From positions 1 through 41,786 of the forward strand of contig CAJQOP010000089.1 of assembly GCA_905479945.1 (NCBI GenBank): 41,786 nucleotides of DNA, in the 5' to 3' direction. Below, in pieces: positions 26,258 to 36,130 of the stretch. Each line of letters begins with the position of its first letter. The first letter of the stretch is position 1. The position numbers and the translations under genes are program-made. Below the pieces are notes generated by a model, which saw nothing but the letters and a program-made list of their open reading frames with translations, did no database searches and was not told the origin of the DNA. The stretch is from an uncultured Glaciecola sp. (GTDB lineage: Bacteria > Pseudomonadota > Gammaproteobacteria > Enterobacterales > Alteromonadaceae).

Positions 26258-26382
26258 ATTGTAAAATGGTTGTTGAACTGATTACCTCAGTACGTTATCA
26301 GCATAATTAGTAACACAATTATAAGCTTTCGCCAAACTATAATGGCGTCTTTAACAATCACTTATTACCGTGTACAGCACCA

Positions 26383-27246
26383 TTATCCGCCATATTTCTT
26401 GACTATCTCATTATAAGTGGCGCTGCTCTTAAAGCCTTCCATAGCATCATTGAAAGTAATAACTTGTTGTTCATCAATAGAGGTGCGGCTGAACATGACA
26501 TAAATGTCGCCCGTATTCACCTTAAAGCCATGGGCCACTATATATTCGTCCAGCGCTTTCCTTCGTATCATTGATGCACCAACAAAGCTGTCTTCTAAAA
26601 AGCCATCAATGTCCAAATCGATTAAGCGGGCTACGTTCAATTCGCCCATAATGCCAACTACGAAACTCTCTGCAGTTTCTTCATCATCTAAAAGTGCAGA
26701 TATACTGTCTCCATAGAAGTAATCACCTACGACACCTATTTTACTGCCTTGCTTAATGAAATCTTCAATAGTCGTATACGCAGCTCTCTTTGAGTCATCT
26801 TTTCTAATATAAAGCTCAAACTCTTCTGTTCGATAGGGCACACTAAAAAACGCAAATTCTTCGCGTGCTTCAGTTTTTGATGCGCCTAAAAGTATATCAA
26901 CTTGGCCATCGCGGAACTTTTCAAGCAGATTAACCCAAGTGCCTTGAATAAATTCAGTGCTGCAGCCCATATCTTCAGTTACAGCATTAACAAGCTCTAT
27001 ATCTAAGCCTCTAACTTCGCCGTTAACGTCTAAGTACTGATAGGGTTCCCATACATCATATCCGATCTTAAAAGAACATAAGGGGTCTTGCTCTTTTGGA
27101 ATGGGAGGCACTGGAATAGTGACTTCATTTGAGGTGACGGGCTCGGTTGAAACGCTACTTTCTGGGCTTACTTGTTTTTGCTCTTTACTGCAAGACATCA
27201 GGGCAAAAGACAATACGATGATCAACATGACTAAATTTGTTTTCAT
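26383..27246 (-). CDS. Solute-binding lipoprotein, SBP_bac_3 family
   Basis: This periplasmic binding protein of the amino-acid type 3 family has 287 residues from the ATG at 27246 (MKTNLVMLII), which has a good AAGGA site; the frame is open 14 codons further but that start looks poor. The lipobox is LMSC with Cys19. A Pro/Ser-rich linker follows, then SFKIGYDVWEPYQYLDVNGEVRGLDIEL, VDILLGASKTEAREEFAFFS and KIGVVGDYFYGDS. These correspond to the usual ligand-binding segments, with the family Arg in TEAREEF. There are no ABC permease or ATPase genes nearby. It may serve a distant transporter or act as a sensor partner. Ligand unknown. Confidence 0.85.
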   Translation of the reverse strand: MKTNLVMLIIVLSFALMSCSKEQKQVSPESSVSTEPVTSNEVTIPVPPIPKEQDPLCSFKIGYDVWEPYQYLDVNGEVRGLDIELVNAVTEDMGCSTEFIQGTWVNLLEKFRDGQVDILLGASKTEAREEFAFFSVPYRTEEFELYIRKDDSKRAAYTTIEDFIKQGSKIGVVGDYFYGDSISALLDDEETAESFVVGIMGELNVARLIDLDIDGFLEDSFVGASMIRRKALDEYIVAHGFKVNTGDIYVMFSRTSIDEQQVITFNDAMEGFKSSATYNEIVKKYGG

Positions 27247-27390
27247 AATTAGAGTCCTTAATTTCGACATATTAAGTGTAAGACACAATATGCGTTTTTA
27301 CGAACTTATGAAAATAGTGTGAAAGATTAGAGTCTTAGCCGACCACCTAAGCAAGTGAGTAATCGGCCAATATTGTCTAGTTTTATACTA

Positions 27391-28659
27391 TTAGTCTTTA
27401 TAAACCACGCCGTCTTTCATTACAAAACTCACGTTTTCCATTAATGAAATATTCTCCATTGGATTACCATCCACGGCTATTATGTCAGCTAAAAAACCCG
27501 CTTTAATTTGGCCTAACTCTTCACTTTTTTGCAGCAGAGCTGCACTATTGATAGTTGCTGCTTGCAAAGATTGTAATGGCGTCATGCCAAATGTAACCAT
27601 ACGCGAGAATTGCTTACCGTTATCACCATGAGGATATATTGCTGCGTCAGAGCCAAACACCATTTTGACGCCAGCCTTATTTGCTTTTCTAAAGCTTTCG
27701 CGTTGAATTGTGCCTACTTGCCTTTCTTTATTAATATTTTCTTCTGGAACACCGTTGGCTTCACCAAACGCTAGGGTGTATTCGGTATTATAAATATCGC
27801 AAGACAAGTAAGTGCCGTACTTAAGCGCAAGCTGGATGGCTTCATCATCCATAAAACTGCAGTGCTCTATTGAATCAATACCCGCTCGAATGGCTGCTTT
27901 TATCCCGTTAGTGCCGTGGGCATGGGCTGCTGCAATTAAGCCGCGCATGTGAGCTTCTTCTACTGCGGCTCTTATTTCTTCTTCAGTTAATTGCTGAATA
28001 CCTACTTTGGTGCCTTTAGAAAATACACCTCCTGTAGCACAGACTTTGATTGTATTAGCACCATATTTAATGTTTTCGCGGACTTTTGCTCGCACAGCCC
28101 ATGGGCCATCGGCCACACCTGCTGATTTGCTTTTTGCCTCAGGTGGGGAGAAGTTATCATCGCAATGGCCACCAGTAACACCTATTGAATGTCCCGCTGC
28201 CCATATTCTTGGTCCTGGAATTTCACCCGCATTTATACCGTCTCGCACTGCAATAACCGAATAACCTGCAGCGCCAAGGTTTCTAACGGTAGTGAAACCA
28301 GCCAATAGCGTAGTTTCAGCATTCTTAACCGCTTTTACTGTTTGTCTTGGTACGGAGTTTCCTTTTGCTGCTAAAAAATTATCGGATGCATCGGATGTAA
28401 GATGAACATGCATATCCATTAAACCCGGAACCAGAGTTTTACCTGCTAAGTTAATGACTTCAATATTTTCTCCAAGCTCTATTTCACCCTGTTTAGCCAC
28501 TTGTATAATTCGCTGATCTTCTACTAAAACTGAAACGGATTCAATTATTTTGCCTTGCGCAACGTCAACCAATGCGTCGGCATTGATTAAGGTTTGTTTG
28601 GCCGACACTTGAGGAGCAAAGAGAAGCGCAGAAGCTGCAATAAGGATTAGTTTATTCAT
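27391..28659 (-). CDS. Exported metal-dependent amidohydrolase
   Basis: This 422-residue amidohydrolase has a Sec signal (cleavage likely after VSA, residue 20). Metal-site residues are all present: His84 and His86 (DMHVHL), the bridging Lys205 (IKVCATGG), His248 (or His246) in AAHAHG, His266 in SIEHCSF and Asp338 in FGSDAAIYPHG. The pattern matches the subgroup related to imidazolonepropionase that contains Xaa-Pro and Xaa-Arg dipeptidases (Cc2672/Sgx9260 type). A periplasmic dipeptidase is therefore the most likely role. The gene is monocistronic and divergent from the homocysteine methyltransferase gene. Confidence 0.9.
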   Translation of the reverse strand: MNKLILIAASALLFAPQVSAKQTLINADALVDVAQGKIIESVSVLVEDQRIIQVAKQGEIELGENIEVINLAGKTLVPGLMDMHVHLTSDASDNFLAAKGNSVPRQTVKAVKNAETTLLAGFTTVRNLGAAGYSVIAVRDGINAGEIPGPRIWAAGHSIGVTGGHCDDNFSPPEAKSKSAGVADGPWAVRAKVRENIKYGANTIKVCATGGVFSKGTKVGIQQLTEEEIRAAVEEAHMRGLIAAAHAHGTNGIKAAIRAGIDSIEHCSFMDDEAIQLALKYGTYLSCDIYNTEYTLAFGEANGVPEENINKERQVGTIQRESFRKANKAGVKMVFGSDAAIYPHGDNGKQFSRMVTFGMTPLQSLQAATINSAALLQKSEELGQIKAGFLADIIAVDGNPMENISLMENVSFVMKDGVVYKD

Positions 28660-28840
28660 ATTACTCTTGAATCGTTAAATTTGGGTTAATTCGATTATAG
28701 GCGCAACTCCCGACCAAATTCACCCACTTATTTCAATATAGGCATATATTAATTATTACGATACAAAACCTCCGTGGCTTGCATAGTGTCAGTCGTGCAT
28801 ATATTCTCCCTGCAAATTCAGTTTAAAATGAACTACCGTA

Positions 28841-29734
28841 ATGAATCCAATTACACTACTTGATGGCGGCATGGGACAAGAACTATTGAGCAGAAGTTCA
28901 CGGCCAGCAACGCGCTTATGGTCCGCCGATATTATGTTGAATGAACCAAATCTTGTGCGAGATTTACACTGTGATTTTATAAAGAGTGGTGCTCGCGTTA
29001 TTACATTGAATAGCTACACTGCGACGCCAGAACGTCTAGCACGGGAAAATGCGTATGCGCATTTGGAAGGCTTGCATAAATTAGCAATGGGAGCAGCTAA
29101 AGATGCAGTTGAGATGGCACAATGCGATGGCGTTAAGATTGCCGGCTGCTTACCACCATTGGTGGCAAGTTATCAGCCAGAGATTACGCTGTCGTATGAT
29201 GATTCCTTTGCAAGTTATCGTCGCCTTGTTGAATTGCAATCCAGTGTTAGCGATATTTTTTTATGTGAAACTATGGCTTCTATCACTGAAGCAACATCAG
29301 CTTGTGCAGCCGCGCTTGAAAGTGGAAAGCCTGTATGGGTTGCGTTAACGGTTAGTGATACGAATTTTGGGCAACTGCGCAGCGGCGAGTCATTGAGCGA
29401 CGCAGTAGCAGCACTCACGTCTTTAGGAGCTGACGCGATATTGTTAAATTGCAGTCAACCAGAGGCAATTAATGCTTGTTGGCCTCAGTTGAAAAATACA
29501 AAGCTCAAAATTGGAGCCTATGCAAATGGCTTTGTCTCTATAGCGTCTTTGCATCCTGGTGTTACGGTTGATGTGCTCGAGACTCGACAAGATCTAGATC
29601 CACAACAATACGCTAAGCACGCTATGGAGTGGGCGAGAAACGGTGCATCGATTATTGGCGGCTGCTGTGAAATAGGCCCAGCACACATCAAGGCCTTACA
29701 CGAAAGCTTATGCAAAGAAGGCTTTATTAAATAG
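28841..29734 (+). CDS. Homocysteine S-methyltransferase family protein
   Basis: This 297-residue protein has a single Hcy-binding barrel. The start LLDGGMGQELL is diagnostic, and the zinc-binding Cys are present: Cys204 in LLNCSQP and Cys275-Cys276 in GGCCEIGP. It lacks the folate and cobalamin domains of MetH, so it is of the MmuM/BHMT type, transferring a methyl group from S-methylmethionine, betaine or a similar donor to homocysteine. The ribosome binding site is weak. No MetJ box or SAM riboswitch is visible in the upstream 181 bases. Confidence 0.9.
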   Translation: MNPITLLDGGMGQELLSRSSRPATRLWSADIMLNEPNLVRDLHCDFIKSGARVITLNSYTATPERLARENAYAHLEGLHKLAMGAAKDAVEMAQCDGVKIAGCLPPLVASYQPEITLSYDDSFASYRRLVELQSSVSDIFLCETMASITEATSACAAALESGKPVWVALTVSDTNFGQLRSGESLSDAVAALTSLGADAILLNCSQPEAINACWPQLKNTKLKIGAYANGFVSIASLHPGVTVDVLETRQDLDPQQYAKHAMEWARNGASIIGGCCEIGPAHIKALHESLCKEGFIK

Positions 29735-29804
29735 AATTCACGCTAATGCTGGTTCTTGTTGCAGGCACCGCTTTAACTAATAAAATATGCATTAATTCTC
29801 GGAA

Positions 29805-30437
29805 TTAAACCAAGTGTACTTTCGCAATCAATACTATTTGAGCGAGGCGAGCTACAGATTTAATCGCTAATTTATCAAAAATATGAGCTCGATGTGCCTC
29901 AACTGTGCGAGGACTAATAAACAATTTTTTAGCGATATTTGTGGCTGTTTCTCCATCTGCTACCAATAGAGCAACTTGTAATTCGCGTTCGGATAAGATC
30001 TTTAAGCTTAAATATGCTTGCTCTGATTCATCTGAAAAAGAGTCTATCGTGTTGGAAGTTTTTAATCGGGCCTGCGCTTCTATGGCACCGAAAACCTTTT
30101 CAATCAATATATTGCTTGGGGCTGGTTTACGAAGCAATGTATAAGCACCTGCACTCATAGCGTCGACAGCAGAATCAATATCGGCTTTACCTGAGTAAAA
30201 CACTATCGGGATATTGATGTTTTTTTCGCTTAAGGTTTTTTGAAATTCAAGCCCGCACATAATGGGCATCTTTAGATCTAGCAAAATACAACTGTTTTTA
30301 GTTTCAAGCTCAGATTCCAATGCTAAAAAGGGACTGGCAAAAGTATGCACAGTGAACCCAGCGAACTCGAAAACTTTCTCTAGGGTTGCCAAAACGCTAA
30401 CTTCATCATCTATTATATATATCGTTTTATGCGTCAC
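29805..30437 (-). CDS. FixJ/NarL-like response regulator
   Basis: This 210-residue regulator has a receiver domain (acidic pair Asp10-Asp11, phosphoacceptor Asp54 in LLDLKMP, Ser82, Lys104 in RKPAP) and a LuxR-type helix-turn-helix (about 148-198) with LSERELQVALLVADGETATN and FISPRTVEAHRAHI. The layout is that of FixJ/TodT regulators, which usually pair with a PAS sensor kinase. The start is a GTG at 30437. No complete kinase is adjacent, only the 138-residue kinase fragment 292 bases upstream on the same strand. A short inverted repeat (ttaattc/gaattaa, 29792-29808) overlaps the stop region. Confidence 0.9.
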   Translation of the reverse strand: MTHKTIYIIDDEVSVLATLEKVFEFAGFTVHTFASPFLALESELETKNSCILLDLKMPIMCGLEFQKTLSEKNINIPIVFYSGKADIDSAVDAMSAGAYTLLRKPAPSNILIEKVFGAIEAQARLKTSNTIDSFSDESEQAYLSLKILSERELQVALLVADGETATNIAKKLFISPRTVEAHRAHIFDKLAIKSVARLAQIVLIAKVHLV

Positions 30438-30729
30438 GTAACTTTACAATTCCATGTGGAAACTTGGTTTTATGCTTCATAACAGCATATTATTAACTAA
30501 AATCATGACGGTCTTCGATCTAAGTTACTTCGTACTTGGACGTCGTTATATAACTAGAGCACGAACCACATAATTTGAAGCAATACTATACAGGAATTGT
30601 TGTTTATTTGTTAACTTATAAACTAATAATGCAGAGGAACCTCATATATGATTGCATGTGCCTGATACATAGTTCAATTAGAGTTTAATTCGCATGTCAG
30701 CAATGCATTCAGATTGATTATTCACGGAG
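30438..30729. other. Intergenic region between kinase fragment and FixJ regulator
   Basis: These 292 AT-rich bases are on the same strand side as their flanking genes. I checked the minus strand for a decayed ATPase domain that would continue the kinase fragment and found none (no N-box or GxGxG stretch). No hairpin terminator is evident. It probably contains the regulator's own promoter. Confidence 0.45.
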
Positions 30730-31146
30730 TTATCGCCTGTTGCTGGATAATGTTAGAAGATGGCGTATAAGCTCAGCTGAGTGCTCACTAGCTTGTATAA
30801 TGCTCTGCATGCTTGAGGCAATCAATTTAGGATCGTTTGATCGCGATGAGGATAATTCAGCATGGCCAAGAATAACAACCAACATATTATTGATATCATG
30901 CGCAATGCCAAGGGCTTCCATTTTTTGAGCCTGTTGGAGCTGTTCAGTTAGCTTGAGTTGCTGCTGTGCACTGCGCAGTTCTTCGTTCTGCATCTCCAAC
31001 TCTGTCTGATGCACTAGTAGCTCATGTAGGAGCCGCTTTACCTCAGGCGCAGGCCATGCTATCAGTTCCCCTTCTTCGATTGCGTCAAGCAAAAGCTCGG
31101 CACGCGTACGTAGATCCTGAACGGTTTGAATTGGTTTTTTTTTCAT
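30730..31146 (-). CDS. Stand-alone histidine-phosphotransfer (DHp) fragment of a sensor kinase
   Basis: This 138-residue protein contains the front and phosphoacceptor parts of a PAS-type kinase but no ATPase domain. Residues 38-62 (HELLVHQTELEMQNEELRSAQ) are the helix that normally precedes a PAS domain, yet the PAS is absent. The DHp helix follows at once, with QKMEALGIAHDINNMLVVIL and phosphoacceptor His83. Relatives usually read EALGxLAGGIAHD, so five residues are missing just before the His. The frame stops right after the second DHp helix (RHLLTLSSNRR). A GAGG site and a 14-base gap couple it to the GGDEF-EAL gene. It could be a remnant, or a working phosphate acceptor for the FixJ regulator. 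Confidence 0.75.
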   Translation of the reverse strand: MKKKPIQTVQDLRTRAELLLDAIEEGELIAWPAPEVKRLLHELLVHQTELEMQNEELRSAQQQLKLTEQLQQAQKMEALGIAHDINNMLVVILGHAELSSSRSNDPKLIASSMQSIIQASEHSAELIRHLLTLSSNRR

Positions 31147-31160
31147 CGCTTATGCCTCTA

Positions 31161-33230
31161 TTACTGCGGTTGTGCGAGTGAATGCTTAGTTGTAGCAAGT
31201 CGATAGTCCTCATGCCAAAGGAGTAGTTTGGGCACTGTCATGGGACGAGCTAGAAGATAACCTTGGCCGATGTCGCATGATAGCGCCTTTAGAATTTCAA
31301 GTTGCGCCTTTGTTTCGATACCTTCGGCGACAACTTTGACTGACAGCTTATGAGCTAATTTAATAATGCCACTTATAATTTGGCGCGATCTAACGTCCTT
31401 TGTAATTTGCGCTATAAATGTACGATCGAGTTTGATGACATCGACTTTGAGCTTGACCAGATGTTCCAAGCTAGCAAACCCAGTGCCAAAATCGTCGAGC
31501 GCCAAGCGGAAACCAACGCTGCGCATGTCAAAAAGCTTGCGATCTAAATCGCCGCCGAAGCGGTCGAGTACAACGTCTTCCGTGACCTCTATCTCGATGT
31601 CTTCGGGTTTTAGTCCAAAAGCACTTGTTTGTCTAATTAGTTCAGCTGCATCGCTAATACTCTTTAACTCAACATCCATTAAGTTTAGCGACAAAGTGCG
31701 TATAGATGTTCCTGCAAGGCGCAGTTCTTTGAAGCCTTCCATTGCGCGGCCCCGAATAATTTCGCCAATGTATGCTCCGTGACCATGGGAAACAGCCAGT
31801 TTAAGGAACTGATCTGGACCAACCCGACCCAGCACAGGATGGTTCCATCTTACAAGAGCCTCGCATCCTGTTATTTGCTGTGTCTGCAAATCAATCAAAG
31901 GTTGAAACTCTATAAACAAGCCATCAAGACCTTCTTTTCGTTCAAGACTTGTCAAAATCACTCTATCGCGCTCGATACCTTCGCGCTGCGAAGGCAAAAA
32001 GGCTTGAGTAGTTCCGCGATTTTTTTCTTTGGCTTCCCTGAGTGCATGAATTGCCGCTTGTAGTAGCTCATTTACGTTCGTTGCGTCTTCGGGAAAACTA
32101 GCGATCCCGACTGTTGCAGTGAAAAGCAATGGTTGGCCTTTATAATCTATAGGTTGGATGACAATTTGTCTTATTTTTTCAGCATTCTGGATCGCCCAGT
32201 CCGGGCCCATCTTATTTGTAAATATTAGTGCAAATTCATCGCCACCTAACCTCGCCACTTCCATAGTATCGCTAATTAGGGGGCGTAAGCGCTTTCCAAT
32301 TTCACCAAGCACCTCATCTCCAGCCATATGACCATGACTCTGGTTTAGTTCTTTGAACCAATCTAAATCAAGTGTAATGAGTGAGACGCTGTCTCCTTGC
32401 TTATCAGCGAGTTCAAGAATTTGGGCAAATTGCGTAGGAAAAGTTTGGCGATTAAGAAGGCCAGTAAGATTATCAATAGTGGCTTTAATTTTTAAATCAT
32501 CAGCTTGTTTGCTTACTTGATAAGTAAGAGGGCGGAAGATGAAAATTATTTGGCATATGAGCAATATGATGACAGCCGCTGTATTTACTTTGAGTATTAA
32601 CGAGGTAAAAGCCAGCTCTTTTTCCGCATTATTTTGATACAAGTATACGCCTTGGTCTATATCATCCAGAAGCGGGCCGATAGCCTCCGCGCTAATTTTA
32701 CTCATTATCTTTTCATCAGCGGCCCCTGTATTAATAAATACGCGAACCAACTTTGTAAACTCTAATATCTTTTCGTTAAGGTTTGCGGGCTCGTTGAAAT
32801 AATGGGCCTTTAATAGCGAGCTTTCTTCACTAGAGTCACTTATACTTTGCAAAACCTGGGTAAGCCGCTGGTTGCCAATTTCCATTTTGTTTACGCTTGC
32901 AATAAGTAAGTCTGTTGTTCGCTGCTCCTTGACTTTATCACCTTCAAAATAACTCGCTTTCGTTAGAGCCGCAATTCTTTGCAAAAGCATTCGTTGTGAA
33001 CCAGCTTGGTTTATTATCTCGGCGTTTTGATTTTGTGTGTAAATAGAATGGTAGAGTGCCGTGCTACCAATTACCGTGACAAGGAAGACAAGCGCAATTG
33101 CAGCCAAATAGCGGCGTGTTACATATTCACCCACATGACGATGGCTTAACTTGTTGTTTTGTTTTTTTTCAACACCATCAATATTATTGAAAGATTCAAT
33201 GATTGAAGGAAACTTGCTTAAAATAGACAT
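31161..33230 (-). CDS. GGDEF-EAL cyclic-di-GMP protein with PilJ/NarX-like sensor
   Basis: This membrane protein has 689 residues from the ATG at 33230; an upstream TTG (33275) would add 15. TM1 lies near residues 40-62. The periplasmic sensor has a motif like the PilJ/NarX P-box (NQAGSQRMLLQRIA), and a second TM follows. The GGDEF domain has an intact GGDEF (about residues 328-332) but no RxxD inhibitory site. The EAL domain has EALVRW, EVTEDVV, DDFGTG, IKLDRTF and AEGIE, so both synthesis and breakdown of cyclic di-GMP are possible. Sensor and output suggest control of motility or attachment by an external signal, possibly nitrate; that ligand is inference. Confidence 0.9.
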   Translation of the reverse strand: MSILSKFPSIIESFNNIDGVEKKQNNKLSHRHVGEYVTRRYLAAIALVFLVTVIGSTALYHSIYTQNQNAEIINQAGSQRMLLQRIAALTKASYFEGDKVKEQRTTDLLIASVNKMEIGNQRLTQVLQSISDSSEESSLLKAHYFNEPANLNEKILEFTKLVRVFINTGAADEKIMSKISAEAIGPLLDDIDQGVYLYQNNAEKELAFTSLILKVNTAAVIILLICQIIFIFRPLTYQVSKQADDLKIKATIDNLTGLLNRQTFPTQFAQILELADKQGDSVSLITLDLDWFKELNQSHGHMAGDEVLGEIGKRLRPLISDTMEVARLGGDEFALIFTNKMGPDWAIQNAEKIRQIVIQPIDYKGQPLLFTATVGIASFPEDATNVNELLQAAIHALREAKEKNRGTTQAFLPSQREGIERDRVILTSLERKEGLDGLFIEFQPLIDLQTQQITGCEALVRWNHPVLGRVGPDQFLKLAVSHGHGAYIGEIIRGRAMEGFKELRLAGTSIRTLSLNLMDVELKSISDAAELIRQTSAFGLKPEDIEIEVTEDVVLDRFGGDLDRKLFDMRSVGFRLALDDFGTGFASLEHLVKLKVDVIKLDRTFIAQITKDVRSRQIISGIIKLAHKLSVKVVAEGIETKAQLEILKALSCDIGQGYLLARPMTVPKLLLWHEDYRLATTKHSLAQPQ

Positions 33231-33389
33231 TGGAGCTACAAATTTTTTAAAGACCTGCCTAAAATTATTCCACAAAAAAAAATTTCAAACAATTGGTATA
33301 AGTACTCGTTCCCTGTGGCGTGCAGTCTGTTTTTTTGTAGATACATAGTGCGCTAACAAAACTAAATGTCACATAAAAATGTGCTCTCC

Positions 33390-35387
33390 TCAAAGCTTAT
33401 ATCCGGCTATGGAATCGCTTAATACGATGCCATTTTCTTCAATATTATCAAATATCCTTGTCATCTCGCCAATGGCTTGTAATTCCCTAGTCGCAGCATC
33501 AAGAACTTGCTTTGCTTGTTCTGATATTTGCAGAGCTGTTACTGTTTGCTCTTCAGATGCACTTGCAAATTGACTTGCTTGCATGCCCACTTTTGACGCT
33601 TGCTCAGACAGTCGAATCGAGACCGTTTTTGCCTTTTTTACGGTCTCTAGCGCGTTAGAAATAGAATTTCTTCCATCGTCAACGGCGTTTACTACCTCAG
33701 TGCTAGCTTGCTGAAGGTTCTGTAGTAAATCCCCGATTTGTACTGTCGCCTTTTGGCTATTTGAGGCTAGATTTCTTACTTCGTCGGCAACCACAGCAAA
33801 ACCACGGCCATGTTCGCCGGCTCTAGCCGCTTCTATTGCAGCATTTAATGCCAACAAATTGGTTTGTTCGGAGATGCTGCTTATACTTTCCAATATATGT
33901 GATATTTCGGCGACATGCTCATTTGTTGATGCCGCTTTTCCTGAGATATCATCCATACTGTCAGATACATCAGAAATAGATGATTCACTTGTTTTGATGA
34001 GCTGCACCGATTCATCAAGTTGCCTTGTTAGGTCATCACTTGAATCTTTGGTGCTAACAGCGGTTTTAGCAATGCTTGTGCTTACACTCGACATTTCATC
34101 AACAGCTGACACTATGCTGTTAGCAATCATCTGTGTGCCTGTAGCATCATCAATAACCACATTCCTTGATACTTTGAATGCTTCATTCAACTCTGTGTTT
34201 TTGGCGGTAGCGTCTGACATAGAAAGAATTAGTTTTCTCAAACCATCAATACTATGACTGATGGATCTAGATATCTCACCCAATTCGTCTTTTGAATTAA
34301 CTTGGAAATCTATAGTCAGGTCGCGCTCAGTAGACATGACTTGCAAATTTTTGATTAACAAGTTCAGATTACTTTTTAAAGAGCTAACTAGATATAGATT
34401 AATAATTACCAATGCTCCCAAGAGTAAAGTGATAGCTATAACTTTATTGTATATCCATATTCTCGCGTAAGATTCACTCGACTCTGCTAACAGCAGGTTT
34501 TGTGTCCACTGATTATCGAGCAGCTGTTTGATTTTTCCGATTTCCGCGCTTGCGGAAGCAAACCAGTCTATGCTTTTAATCGGGCTATTTGCGCTATCAA
34601 AATTATCGTCACTGCTGATAATAAAGTAATGTGTATTGCGAATATTAGTGGCGTTTTTTGAATTCACTATTTTTTTGAATTCAGTTAAAGAAACTTCAGG
34701 CAACAAAACTGAAAGAGTCTGCTCTTTAGCGTTCATCTCCTCGACATAAAGTCCAACTTCACCTTTGTTAGAAATAGATAAATTGTTCTTTGCTAATATG
34801 CCGTTGATTTTTCCTCTAGCTTGTCCTGCTCGCTCCTTTAACCACGACAAATTGATAGCAATGGTAATCCCAGCTTGTTGGTCTTGAAAACTGTTGTAAC
34901 TGCGAATGAGTTCCATGGCATCGATTGCTAATCGGTTAACCTGAGAATAGTATAAAAAAGCATTTTTGCCCTGAATCTGATCAACTTGGTCACGAATGCT
35001 CTTACGCTGCTTCAACTTTGTTTGCAGTAAACTAAGTTTTTCAACAAATCCTAAATCAAGATATTTCTGCTCTGAGGCTATTAATAATTCTAAGCTTGAA
35101 ACGGCTTCCTCCGCCTTGTCGCGTTGTTGTTTTACTTTATTTAGTCGAGCTTCATCTGGCGCGCCCAAAAAACCTGCGCTTAGACCCCTTTCAACCGCGA
35201 AATTATGAGCCACACCATCAAGTCGGGACATCAGTTTGGTTGTTAAATTAGATAGTTGAGTCGCTTCAAGAGTAGACAAAGACTGGTTGATACTGCTAAT
35301 GCCTAAAACTAAAATGATAATAACGGACAGCGTCATTGAAGTCAGAGTTAACATAACAATGGATAATTTAGCGAATTGTTGTTTCAT
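33390..35387 (-). CDS. NIT-domain methyl-accepting chemotaxis protein
   Basis: This chemoreceptor has 665 residues from the ATG at 35387 ([10 protein letters not shown]); a TTG at 35399 would add four. TM1 is at about residues 8-35. The large periplasmic part contains the NIT (nitrate/nitrite-sensing) signature [15 protein letters not shown], and TM2 lies near residues 312-332 ([13 protein letters not shown]). A HAMP domain and the MCP signalling domain follow, with the perfectly conserved hairpin tip [19 protein letters not shown]. No clear C-terminal CheR/CheB pentapeptide is present. It probably directs taxis through the main chemotaxis system. The neighbouring cyclic-di-GMP gene is 159 bases downstream on the same strand. 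Confidence 0.9.
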   Translation of the reverse strand: MKQQFAKLSIVMLTLTSMTLSVIIILVLGISSINQSLSTLEATQLSNLTTKLMSRLDGVAHNFAVERGLSAGFLGAPDEARLNKVKQQRDKAEEAVSSLELLIASEQKYLDLGFVEKLSLLQTKLKQRKSIRDQVDQIQGKNAFLYYSQVNRLAIDAMELIRSYNSFQDQQAGITIAINLSWLKERAGQARGKINGILAKNNLSISNKGEVGLYVEEMNAKEQTLSVLLPEVSLTEFKKIVNSKNATNIRNTHYFIISSDDNFDSANSPIKSIDWFASASAEIGKIKQLLDNQWTQNLLLAESSESYARIWIYNKVIAITLLLGALVIINLYLVSSLKSNLNLLIKNLQVMSTERDLTIDFQVNSKDELGEISRSISHSIDGLRKLILSMSDATAKNTELNEAFKVSRNVVIDDATGTQMIANSIVSAVDEMSSVSTSIAKTAVSTKDSSDDLTRQLDESVQLIKTSESSISDVSDSMDDISGKAASTNEHVAEISHILESISSISEQTNLLALNAAIEAARAGEHGRGFAVVADEVRNLASNSQKATVQIGDLLQNLQQASTEVVNAVDDGRNSISNALETVKKAKTVSIRLSEQASKVGMQASQFASASEEQTVTALQISEQAKQVLDAATRELQAIGEMTRIFDNIEENGIVLSDSIAGYKL

Positions 35388-35618
35388 TAAGGCACTCAAG
35401 AAATCGACACTTTTTTACAAGCATCACAATTGGAAAGAATAAAAAGAAGCACAGTCTCGATCTTAGAGTGGATTCGACTTTAGTCTATAAAACTAGTGTC
35501 GACGCTAACACATTAAAAAACCTTGTAACAATACGTAAAAATACGTATATTTCTGGTTTAAGTGTGTTGCTAGTTAACATGCAGCTGCAAACCAAACTTT
35601 GGCTATCACATTTAAAAG

Positions 35619-35990
35619 CTAATTAAAGCGCTGCTGCAGATACGTAATAATCTCTGAGGACTCATACAACCAGGTAGTTTCCCCAGCGCTATCGATGCGT
35701 AGACATGGAGTTTTAACTTTGCCACCACCTTGCATAAGTTCCTCGCGATATGGCGAACCTTTCGATACATTACGTTTGAGAATAGGTAAATTCATTTTGT
35801 ACATTGCACGTCGAGTTTTGATACAAAAAGGACAGGCGAAGAATTGATAGAGCGTCAGGCTCTCCAAGTCGTTTTCGACCTGTTGTTGCGCTTCTGCCGT
35901 GCGCTTTAATTTAAAGCCGCGAGTAATAAGATCAAAAAAAGCGATGATGCCGCCGAGGAGGTTACGAACAAGGGTGATTATTAAGCTCAT
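35619..35990 (-). CDS. Membrane-linked glutaredoxin/GST-N domain protein
   Basis: This 123-residue protein has an N-terminal amphipathic or hydrophobic stretch (IITLVRNLLGGIIAFFDLI, residues 4-22) and then a glutaredoxin-like thioredoxin fold. The active-site CPFC is at Cys53-Cys56 (YQFFACPFCIKTRRA), followed by KTPCLRI and the family end YESSEIITYLQQRF. It should use glutathione to reduce disulfides or mixed disulfides. The N-terminal stretch is probably a membrane anchor; the side is not certain. It is monocistronic. Confidence 0.85.
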   Translation of the reverse strand: MSLIITLVRNLLGGIIAFFDLITRGFKLKRTAEAQQQVENDLESLTLYQFFACPFCIKTRRAMYKMNLPILKRNVSKGSPYREELMQGGGKVKTPCLRIDSAGETTWLYESSEIITYLQQRFN

Positions 35991-36130
35991 TTTTTACTAC
36001 TTTATGATGGATGGTGTCTAGGCTGCAGGAGTATACCTAAAGCTGCTTGAAAATATATACAGCTTTGGCAATGAAGTCGTTTTAATTTATCTGCTTGTAT
36101 TGATAGCTTCAGTTCAAAAAATCTACTTAA

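Noticed and set aside
31366..31782. 138-codon plus-strand frame opposite the EAL domain
   Set aside because: It is antisense to conserved EAL motifs and rich in Ser/Lys/Arg as expected for a reverse frame.
33859..34257. 132-codon plus-strand frame opposite the chemoreceptor signalling domain
   Set aside because: It is antisense to the most conserved part of the MCP and has no independent gene signals.
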